A stretch of 5,262 nt of DNA from contig CALJIC010000174.1 in NCBI GenBank assembly GCA_937974195.1, positions 1 through 5,262 on the forward strand, in the 5' to 3' direction. The stretch is from an uncultured Roseiflexaceae bacterium. GTDB lineage: Bacteria > Chloroflexota > Chloroflexia > Chloroflexales > Roseiflexaceae. Within the stretch, counting starts at the first letter, position 1; every line of letters starts with the position of its first letter. Below are positions 1 to 5,262 of this stretch, one piece after another. A model generated the notes under the pieces. The model did no database searches. It was given only the letters and a program-made list of their open reading frames with translations, and was not told the DNA's origin. The position numbers were made by a program, and so were the translations under genes.

Positions 1-1838
1 GCGACCTCTTCCTGCTCGGCGGCGATCTCTCGGGCGTGCAGCGGTTCATCTACACGGTCACTGCCGCAGGGGCGACCAAGCAGCTGCGCGGGCGCTCGTT
101 CTATCTCCAGTTGCTCACCGACGCCTGCGCCCAGTATCTGCTGGAGCGCGCCCAGATGCCGCCCTCGAACCTGCTGTACGCGGGCGGCGGCCGCTTCTAC
201 ATCCTTCTGCCGCAGGCGGTCGACGGGATGCCGGCTGAAGAGTGGGTGGCCGACCAGCGCGCGGTCTTCGACCGCTTTCTCCTTCGCCGCCACCAAGGCG
301 AGCTCTACCTGGCGCTGGGAGGCGCGCCTCTCTCCCAGGCCGCCCTGACCGACACCAACGCCTTCCGTGACGCCTGGGCGGCCGGAGGCGAGGCGCTCAG
401 CCGTGCGAAGCGACGCCGCTTCGCGAGCCTGGGGACGGCCGACTTGGTGACGCTGTTCGCACCCCAAGGCCACGGCGGCAATGAGGACGCCGTCTGCCCT
501 GTGTGCGGCTACCAGGGCGATCCGTCGGACTTCGTCGCGCCCGACGAGGACGGCCTGCGTCGCTGCCAGCTGTGCGGGAGCTTCGAGGACCTCGGCCGGC
601 TGCTCCATAACGCCAACTATCTCCTGCTACACCACCTCGACCGGCCGGTCGACCTCGATGGCGCGCCGGGACGCATCGGCTGGCAGGCGCTGCTCGCCGA
701 GACCGGCCTGCACATCCAGCTGGCCGGTGAGCACGCCCGCCTCGGCGCACGCGGGAACGCCAATAACACCACCTGGCCTGTCCGCTGGACCACTGCCCTG
801 GCGCTGGATGATCGAGCGGGGCCGGCGCCGGCACTGGATTCGCCAACTGTCGCCGGTTTCCATCCGATCGCAAACACCACCCCGACCATGGGCCCGGAGG
901 ACCTGAAAGATTGGGACCGCGATCGTGACGGCGACCGCCCGCCTAAAGTGAACGACGTGATGCCCTTCAGCATCATGGTCCAACAGAGCCAGGGCGTGAA
1001 ACGCCTGGGCGTGCTGCGCATGGACGTCGATGACCTGGGGCGAATCCTCGCGGCTGCCAACAGCAGCCTCGCCACAGCCGCGGGCCTCAGCGCGGCGCTG
1101 GCGCTCTTCTTCGAAGGGCGCGTCGGGCGCATCTGCGACGAGATCAACGCCGCTTCGCAGTCCAGGGAGGGGAAGGTCTACTGCATCTACAGCGGCGGCG
1201 ACGACCTGTTCATCGTCGGGTCGTGGCACCTGCTGCCGCACCTGGCGCGGCAGATCAGCGACGAGTTCGCCACCTACACCGGCGGTCACCCCGGCATCCA
1301 CCTGTCCGCCGGGCTAACGCTGCACCAGGCGAAGTTTCCGCTCTACCAGGCGGCGGATGAGGCCCACAAAGCGCTCGATCAAGCCAAGGCGCGCGAGGGC
1401 AAGGCGGCGCTGTGCTTCCTCGGGCAGGTGGTCGCGTGGCAGCACGCGGAAGAGCTGTTCAGTCTCCAGCAGCGCCTGTCGGCCGCGGTTGCGTCTGGGA
1501 CTGAGGCGGTTAGCGAAGAGCGCGCGCACGGAGCTGTCGCGCGGTCGCTACTTCAGACCTGCCAGGAGCTCTACGGGCAGTATCTCGAGACGCTGCGCGA
1601 GGGGAGGCTGTTCTATGGGCCGTGGCTCTGGCGCGGCGCCTATCAGCTGCGGCGCGTCGAGGAGCGTCTCAAGGGCAAGGAGACCGAGGAGCTGGTGCGT
1701 ACGCTACGAGAGGATCTGCTGAAGGGAGCGGAGCGCCCGGCACACGAGGGCGGGCGTGCGATTGAACGACTGGGCCTGGCGGCGCGTTGGGCGCAGCTTG
1801 AGCAACGGAAGGGACAACGCAATGGCACTAGTGAGTGA
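1..1838 (+). CDS. cas10: Cas10/Csm1, large subunit of the type III-A Csm complex (5'-partial)
   Basis: Large subunit of the Csm effector; on target RNA binding, Cas10 proteins make cyclic oligoadenylate and many also cut ssDNA with an N-terminal HD domain. The frame is open from base 3, giving 611 readable residues (numbered from base 3). Visible in order: GDLSGVQRFIY at 7-17, which opens the first Palm domain of Cas10; GGGRFYILLP at 61-70; a zinc-ribbon with CPVC at 165-168 and CQLC at 188-191; an Asp/Arg-rich linker near 300-312; the second Palm with RMDVDDLG at 339-346 and the cyclase motif GGDD at 398-401 (bases 1194-1205); LSAG at 434-437; then a helical C-terminal domain. Family members usually have about 750-850 residues, so some 150-250 are missing upstream, including any HD domain. 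A GTG at base 36 is internal to the conserved motif and is not the start. The stop overlaps csm2. Identity is firm; nuclease activity cannot be judged. Confidence 0.97.
   Translation, partial: DLFLLGGDLSGVQRFIYTVTAAGATKQLRGRSFYLQLLTDACAQYLLERAQMPPSNLLYAGGGRFYILLPQAVDGMPAEEWVADQRAVFDRFLLRRHQGELYLALGGAPLSQAALTDTNAFRDAWAAGGEALSRAKRRRFASLGTADLVTLFAPQGHGGNEDAVCPVCGYQGDPSDFVAPDEDGLRRCQLCGSFEDLGRLLHNANYLLLHHLDRPVDLDGAPGRIGWQALLAETGLHIQLAGEHARLGARGNANNTTWPVRWTTALALDDRAGPAPALDSPTVAGFHPIANTTPTMGPEDLKDWDRDRDGDRPPKVNDVMPFSIMVQQSQGVKRLGVLRMDVDDLGRILAAANSSLATAAGLSAALALFFEGRVGRICDEINAASQSREGKVYCIYSGGDDLFIVGSWHLLPHLARQISDEFATYTGGHPGIHLSAGLTLHQAKFPLYQAADEAHKALDQAKAREGKAALCFLGQVVAWQHAEELFSLQQRLSAAVASGTEAVSEERAHGAVARSLLQTCQELYGQYLETLREGRLFYGPWLWRGAYQLRRVEERLKGKETEELVRTLREDLLKGAERPAHEGGRAIERLGLAARWAQLEQRKGQRNGTSE
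1807..1814 (+). promoter_or_regulatory. Ribosome binding site for csm2
   Basis: The purine run GGAAGGGA lies 7 bases before the ATG at 1822, inside the end of cas10. It decides the csm2 start: the frame is open further upstream to a GTG at 1756, but that would add 22 residues translated from the conserved cas10 C-terminal region and has no clear purine run at a useful distance. Confidence 0.7.
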
Positions 1839-2208
1839 GGCAGATCTCAAGAAGATCATCGTGGATGGGGATAACGAAACGTTGGTTGCGCAGGCGGAGC
1901 GTGTGGGTAGCGAGCTGGCCCGCCAGCTGACGACGAGCCAGATCCGGGGCATTTTCGGCTCGGTGCGGCGGATCGAGTTGGACTGGCGCAACGCCGAGCG
2001 GCGCGCGGCTGCCCAGCGCGAGTTCGCGCTGCTCCAGCCACGTCTGGCCTACCAGGCAAGGAAGGAGCGCGGTCGCGGCGTCGAAGAGCTGCGCGACGTG
2101 CTGACCCCGGCGATGCGCATGGTTGGCGCTGACGAACAGCGCTTCCGCAACTTCGTCGATTTCTTCGAGGCCATTCTGGCCTATCACCGGGCCGCTGGTG
2201 GCCAGTAA
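1822..2208 (+). CDS. csm2: Csm2, small subunit of the type III-A Csm complex
   Basis: Small alpha-helical subunit that forms the inner filament of the Csm complex, lying along the crRNA-target duplex next to Csm3. The 128-residue product fits the family's usual size. Family hallmarks are visible: LTTSQIRGIFG at 36-46, an LQPRLAYQARKERG segment at 71-84, and the C-terminal helix FRNFVDFFEAILAYHR at 108-123. No catalytic residues are expected in this family. The ATG at 1822 is chosen for its ribosome binding site. It lies within the last codons of cas10 in another frame, a 17-base overlap that suggests translational coupling. The stop is 12 bases before csm3. Csm2 proteins diverge strongly, so the call rests on the hallmark segments plus the position between cas10 and csm3; together these leave little doubt. 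Confidence 0.95.
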   Translation: MALVSEADLKKIIVDGDNETLVAQAERVGSELARQLTTSQIRGIFGSVRRIELDWRNAERRAAAQREFALLQPRLAYQARKERGRGVEELRDVLTPAMRMVGADEQRFRNFVDFFEAILAYHRAAGGQ

Positions 2209-2209
2209 A

Positions 2210-2214
2210 AGGAG
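2210..2214 (+). promoter_or_regulatory. Ribosome binding site for csm3
   Basis: AGGAG sits just after the csm2 stop codon and 6 bases before the csm3 ATG at 2221. It is a near-consensus Shine-Dalgarno site. Csm3 is needed in several copies per complex, so a strong site here makes sense, though that link is inference. Confidence 0.75.
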
Positions 2215-2220
2215 TGCGCC

Positions 2221-3015
2221 ATGACCACGACTGACCGCGCCGTCCTGCTCCAGGGACGACTGTTCCTCACCTTCACTATTACCGCCGTCACCGGCCTGCA
2301 TATCGGCGGCTCGCCCGGCGTGCTGTCGATCGGCAACGTGGACAACCCGGTCATCCGCGACCCGCTCACCAGCCAGCCGTACATCCCCGGATCCTCGCTG
2401 CGCGGCAAGATGCGCTCGCAGATGGAGAAGCAGTACGGCCGGCCGCAGAACAACCGCATCGGGCAGGTGACCATCCACACCTGCAAGACGGCGGCTGATT
2501 ACGCGACCTGCAGCGTCTGCAAGACTTTCGGCATCCCCGGCGAGCACACGCACTCCGAGACCTCGCGCCTGATTGTGCGCGACGCCCGGCTGACTGAAGA
2601 GAGCGTCAGAATGCTGAAAGAGGCGCGCACCGACCTGCCATTCACCGAGGTGAAGTGGGAGGCGGCGATCGACCGCGTGACCTCGGCGGCGACACCGCGC
2701 CAGCAGGAGCGCGTGCCGGCCGGGGCGAAGTTCGCCGGCGAGCTGGTCTTCAGCCTGTACAGCTTCGACGGGCGCGAGCGCAACTTTGAGGAGCTGGCGC
2801 TGTTCACCAATGTGCTGGAGGCGCTCGAGCTTGTCGAGGAAGACTACCTCGGCGGCCAGGGAGCGCGCGGCAGCGGGAAGGTCGTGTTCTCCGAACTGGA
2901 GTTGAAGCTGAAGCAAAATCGCCGCTACCAGACCGAGCCTACGGTTGCAAAAGCTGATAATCTGGCGGATCTGCGCGGCGAGTGGGAGCGGATGCTGGCC
3001 CGCTTGCGTGGCTGA
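2221..3015 (+). CDS. csm3: Csm3, Cas7-family backbone subunit and target-RNA nuclease
   Basis: Repeated RAMP (Cas7-type) subunit that coats the crRNA and cuts bound target RNA at 6-nt intervals. The 264-residue product starts at an ATG with an AGGAG site. Visible: TGLHIGGS at 24-31; IGNVDNPVIRDP at 37-48, where D41 (bases 2341-2343) aligns by motif with the catalytic Asp of characterised Csm3 proteins (D33 in Streptococcus thermophilus); YIPGSSLRGKMR at 54-65; TEVKWEAAIDRVTSAATPRQQER around 141-163; and the glycine-rich loop DYLGGQGARGSGKV at 208-221. H86, C88, C97 and C100 (HTC then CSVC, bases 2476-2520), just before an FG and a further HTH, look like a metal site. A zinc ion is known in Methanopyrus kandleri Csm3, while Streptococcus Csm3 lacks these cysteines. 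RNase activity is expected to be intact. Confidence 0.97.
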   Translation: MTTTDRAVLLQGRLFLTFTITAVTGLHIGGSPGVLSIGNVDNPVIRDPLTSQPYIPGSSLRGKMRSQMEKQYGRPQNNRIGQVTIHTCKTAADYATCSVCKTFGIPGEHTHSETSRLIVRDARLTEESVRMLKEARTDLPFTEVKWEAAIDRVTSAATPRQQERVPAGAKFAGELVFSLYSFDGRERNFEELALFTNVLEALELVEEDYLGGQGARGSGKVVFSELELKLKQNRRYQTEPTVAKADNLADLRGEWERMLARLRG

Positions 3016-3020
3016 GAGGT
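3016..3020 (+). promoter_or_regulatory. Ribosome binding site for csm4
   Basis: GAGGT lies directly after the csm3 stop, 4 bases before the ATG at 3025; the spacing is slightly short. It favours the ATG over the in-frame GTG at 3019, which overlaps this purine run and so would have no site of its own. Confidence 0.6.
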
Positions 3021-3024
3021 GCAG

Positions 3025-4080
3025 ATGACCACACTTCAGCTCTTCCGGCTGCAGCCGCGCGGGGCGTTCCACTTCGGCTTACACGGGATCGGCGTCGAGG
3101 AGACTGCCGAGCGCTGCCCGTCGGACACGCTCTACGCCGCGCTGCTGGTCGAGGCCCAACGCGCCGGCCGGCAGTTCTTCGCGCCGCCCGAGACGCACGA
3201 TGATACGCAGCCGCTCGACCCGCCGCTGCTGCTCTCCTCCTGCTTCCCATACGCGGGGGATGTCATCCTGCTGCCACGCCCGCAGCTCCCGCTGCCGATC
3301 AGCCCCGGCCGCCTGGAGGGCGAGTTGAAGCTAGCGAAGCTCGCCAAGAAGCTGCGCTACGTCTCGCCGACCATCTTCCGGCTGATCCTGGCGCAGCAGC
3401 CCGGCGCGCTCGACCCGTACCTCCCCGGCGGCTCGGCCGGCCAGCTTGCGATGGATGGCGCCGTGTGGGCCGCCCACGACGATGGCGCGCTGCCGCAGGA
3501 GGAGGCATTCTGGCGCATCGCATCCATGCCCCATGTCGCGGTCGACCGCGCGCAGTCGGCGTCGAACTACTACGAGACAGGCCAGGTGCACTTCGCGCCC
3601 GGCTGCGGCCTCGCGCTCCTCTGCCAGGAGCGGTCGCCCGGCGCTGCTGCCGAGCTGCACGACCTGCTCACCCGCCTGGGCGACAGCGGCCTCGGCGGCC
3701 GGCGCAGCTACGGCTTAGGGCAGTTCCGGCCGGAGCCCGCCACACCCCTTGATCTGGTCACGAGCGCGGAGCCGCGCCAGATGGTGCTGCTCAGCCGCTA
3801 CCGGCCGTCGCCAGCAGAGCTGGCCGGCGGTGTGCTCGGCGAGGGCGCTGCCTACGATCTCGTCCAGGTTGGCGGCTGGCTCCAGAGCCCGGCGGATGTA
3901 CCGATCCAGCGGCGGCGGTCCGTGAGAATGCTCGCCGAGGGCTCGGTCATCAACCTGCTGGCCGGCGGCGCTCGCCCCATCGGCACCGTCTGCGATGTGC
4001 GGCCAGTCTACTCCAGCGCCAGCTTCCCGCACCCGGTCTGGCGCTACGGCCTGGCGCTCGGCGTCGGGATAGGAGGCTGA
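3025..4080 (+). CDS. csm4: Csm4, Cas5-family subunit binding the crRNA 5' handle
   Basis: RAMP protein that, with Cas10, forms the base of the Csm complex and grips the 5' repeat-derived tag of the crRNA. The 351-residue product is of normal family length. Visible: an N-terminal strand followed by GAFHFGLHG at 13-21 and CPSDTLYAALL at 31-41, the characteristic Csm4 opening; a glycine-rich loop GLGGRRSYGLGQF at 222-234; LLSRYRPSPAEL at 255-266, a Csm4 C-terminal-half motif; and the tail HPVWRYGLAL at 336-345. No catalytic residues are expected. The start at ATG 3025 leaves a 9-base gap after csm3; an in-frame GTG at 3019 would add only two residues. The stop is one base before the csm5 ATG, so the two are probably translationally coupled. 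No truncation or frameshift is seen. Confidence 0.95.
   Translation: MTTLQLFRLQPRGAFHFGLHGIGVEETAERCPSDTLYAALLVEAQRAGRQFFAPPETHDDTQPLDPPLLLSSCFPYAGDVILLPRPQLPLPISPGRLEGELKLAKLAKKLRYVSPTIFRLILAQQPGALDPYLPGGSAGQLAMDGAVWAAHDDGALPQEEAFWRIASMPHVAVDRAQSASNYYETGQVHFAPGCGLALLCQERSPGAAAELHDLLTRLGDSGLGGRRSYGLGQFRPEPATPLDLVTSAEPRQMVLLSRYRPSPAELAGGVLGEGAAYDLVQVGGWLQSPADVPIQRRRSVRMLAEGSVINLLAGGARPIGTVCDVRPVYSSASFPHPVWRYGLALGVGIGG
4071..4076 (+). promoter_or_regulatory. Ribosome binding site for csm5
   Basis: AGGAGG, a full consensus core, lies inside the last codons of csm4, 5 bases before the csm5 ATG at 4082. It supports this start and a coupled csm4-csm5 translation. Confidence 0.8.
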
Positions 4081-4081
4081 G

Positions 4082-5170
4082 ATGAGAAGCTACCGTCTCA
4101 CCATCACGACACTCGCGCCGCTGCACATCGGTTCGGGGGAGCGGCCCTTACAGAAGGGGATCGACTTCGTCAGCTACGGCCGCTTGATCTACATGTTCGA
4201 CACAGCCAGGGTGATCGACTACGTCGTAGGCGACGACGCGGACCTGCTTGCGCGTGTGACGCAGACGGTGAACCTGGCCAGCTTCCTGAAGGAGCAGGAC
4301 TTCCGCAACGAGCCGAACCTGGCGCTGTACCGGCTGATTGGCGCGTCGAACGTGAGCGAAGTGCGCCCGCAGATCAAGGACGTCTTCGAGCGGCCATACC
4401 TGCCCGGCTCCTCGCTCAAAGGGGCGATCCGCACCGCGCTGGTGGAAACGGCGCTGCTGGCGCGGGGGACGCCGCTCGACCCGCGCCACCTGGGCGACCG
4501 CGACAAGTACGCCGCGCAGGAGCTGGAACGCGATGTTGCCGGACGCGGCGAGCGCCCCTCCCAGGCACCGAACTACGATCTCTTCCGCACGCTGCGGATC
4601 ACGGACAGCGCGCCCGTCGAGCGAGCGAGCCTCGACCTGAGCAACGTGCGGGTCTGGCCGGCTGGACCGAGCCGCGGTATTCCGATCGATGTCGAGACCG
4701 TAGCGCCCGGCACGACCTTCACGACAACCCTCGCGATCGACGACTACCTGTTCAGCGAGCACGCTGCCCGGCTCCGGTTTGGGCCGAGGCGCGCGCTGAT
4801 CGAAGGGCTAGCGAGCGCCTGCCGGGAGCATGCCAGCGCGCGCATCGCGGCCGAGCGGGCCTTCTTCGAACGGCGGACGGAGGCGGCGGCGGTTGCTGCG
4901 TTCTACGCCGACCTGGAGCGGCGGCTGGCGGCAAGCGGCGATAGCGGCTTCCTGCTTCAGATCGGCTGGGGCGCCGGCTGGCGCAGCAAGACCGTGGCGC
5001 GGGTGCTGGAGCGAAGCGGGGCGCTGGCGAGCGTGGTGCGTCGCTACCGGCTCGACCGGGGCCGTGGCCGGGGTGGGATCTTCCCCGCCACACGCCACCT
5101 GGTCTTCGAGCAGAACCGCCCGGTGTCGCCGCTCGGCTGGGTGTGGGTGGAGATGCGGCTCATGTCGTAA
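4082..5170 (+). CDS. csm5: Csm5, Cas7-like subunit at the 3' end of the crRNA
   Basis: RAMP subunit that caps the Csm3 filament at the crRNA 3' side; in Staphylococcus epidermidis it is required for crRNA maturation and recruits host nucleases. The 362-residue product has the expected Csm5 motifs: APLHIGSGE at 12-20, GIDFVSYGRLIYMFD in the first 50 residues, YLPGSSLKGAIRTAL at 106-120 (the same RAMP motif as in Csm3), and the C-terminal half with GFLLQIGWGAGWRSKT at 289-304 and a final PLGWVWVEM segment. The glycine/tryptophan-rich loop is typical of Csm5 and separates it from Csm3. The start is the ATG one base after the csm4 stop, with an AGGAGG site. It is the last csm gene in the window and is followed by a drop in G+C and a hairpin, so it may end the transcription unit. 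The gene looks intact. Confidence 0.95.
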   Translation: MRSYRLTITTLAPLHIGSGERPLQKGIDFVSYGRLIYMFDTARVIDYVVGDDADLLARVTQTVNLASFLKEQDFRNEPNLALYRLIGASNVSEVRPQIKDVFERPYLPGSSLKGAIRTALVETALLARGTPLDPRHLGDRDKYAAQELERDVAGRGERPSQAPNYDLFRTLRITDSAPVERASLDLSNVRVWPAGPSRGIPIDVETVAPGTTFTTTLAIDDYLFSEHAARLRFGPRRALIEGLASACREHASARIAAERAFFERRTEAAAVAAFYADLERRLAASGDSGFLLQIGWGAGWRSKTVARVLERSGALASVVRRYRLDRGRGRGGIFPATRHLVFEQNRPVSPLGWVWVEMRLMS

Positions 5171-5186
5171 CTCGTTTATGGAAGAT

Positions 5187-5227
5187 GCACAGTACCGCTC
5201 CGCTTACATTGTGGAGCGATACTGTGC
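5187..5227 (+). repeat. Imperfect inverted repeat after csm5 (candidate terminator hairpin)
   Basis: Two 15-base arms (5187-5201 and 5213-5227) are reverse complements except for one C/A mismatch. Inside them a G-U and a C-G pair can form, giving about 17 stacked positions around a 7-base loop (5204-5210). It begins 16 bases after the csm5 stop, where a terminator would be expected. Against a classical intrinsic terminator, no T-run follows the stem on either strand; the + strand continues TTACGAAAAACG. Alternatives are a mobile-element or REP-like palindrome, an mRNA 3'-end stabiliser, or a regulator site for a downstream gene. The inverted repeat itself is plain in the sequence; its role is inference. 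Confidence 0.6.
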
Positions 5228-5262
5228 TTACGAAAAACGCAGGGCTCGAACAATCTGATCCT

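Noticed and set aside
36..38. GTG at base 36 as the start of cas10.
   Set aside because: The frame is open to base 3, and the codons before and after it together spell the conserved GDLSGVQRFIY motif, so this GTG is an internal valine.
2221..3015. csm3 as a Cmr4 (type III-B) gene.
   Set aside because: The neighbours Csm2, Csm4 and Csm5 and the IGNVDNPVIRDP motif match the III-A Csm3 family. No Cmr-specific genes are present.
1828..3072. A 414-codon open frame on the - strand opposite csm2 and csm3.
   Set aside because: It is a shadow frame of GC-rich coding sequence. The + strand carries clear Csm2 and Csm3 motifs throughout, and the opposite translation is low-complexity with no recognisable domain.
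5187..5227. The hairpin as a CRISPR repeat.
   Set aside because: Only one copy is visible, with no regular spacing. A 15-base near-perfect stem is much longer than the short stems of typical CRISPR repeats.
5178..5258. A 26-codon reading frame on the + strand starting ATG GAA GAT and ending TGA, spanning the hairpin.
   Set aside because: It has no ribosome binding site, no recognisable similarity, and its sequence is explained by the inverted repeat. It is too short to support as a gene.
5176..5262. An open frame on the - strand running from the right edge to a TAA at 5176-5178, possibly the 3' end of a convergent gene.
   Set aside because: About 28 codons open by chance is unremarkable, and the translation shows no recognisable motif. 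It also crosses the inverted repeat. More sequence would decide it.

Overview
The window is a GC-rich stretch (roughly two thirds G+C by eye) filled by a type III-A (Csm) CRISPR-Cas interference operon read on the + strand. The order is cas10/csm1 (5' end cut off by the window edge), csm2, csm3, csm4 and csm5, the standard III-A subunit order. Nothing in the sequence fixes the host. The GC content, strong codon bias and the Cys/His-bearing Csm3 suggest a GC-rich bacterium, perhaps a thermophile of the Chloroflexota type. That is a weak guess from general familiarity.

Layout: 1-1838 is cas10, already open at the left edge and entering in the conserved GDLSGVQRFIY motif, so the N-terminal HD domain, if present, lies upstream. 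1822-2208 is csm2, whose start overlaps the cas10 end by 17 bases. 2221-3015 is csm3, the backbone and target-RNA nuclease. 3025-4080 is csm4, which binds the crRNA 5' handle. 4082-5170 is csm5, the subunit at the crRNA 3' side. Gaps between genes are 1 to 12 bases, each start has a purine-rich ribosome binding site just upstream, and no internal promoter or terminator is apparent, so the genes look co-transcribed and translationally coupled. The last 92 bases (5171-5262) are near 49% G+C, hold no convincing gene, and contain one long imperfect inverted repeat.

How the genes work together: the products form one Csm effector around a crRNA. Csm4 and Cas10 form the foot, repeated Csm3 and Csm2 subunits form the two filaments, and Csm5 caps the top. 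Csm3 keeps the Asp expected to cut target RNA, and Cas10 keeps the GGDD motif expected to make cyclic oligoadenylate. The locus therefore looks functional and should rely on a cOA-activated effector (Csm6/Can/Card-like) encoded elsewhere. No cas6, csm6, adaptation genes or CRISPR array are in the window.

I see a well-formed known system rather than a new one. The points most worth checking are the unexplained hairpin after csm5, the putative metal site in Csm3, and what flanks the operon on either side.
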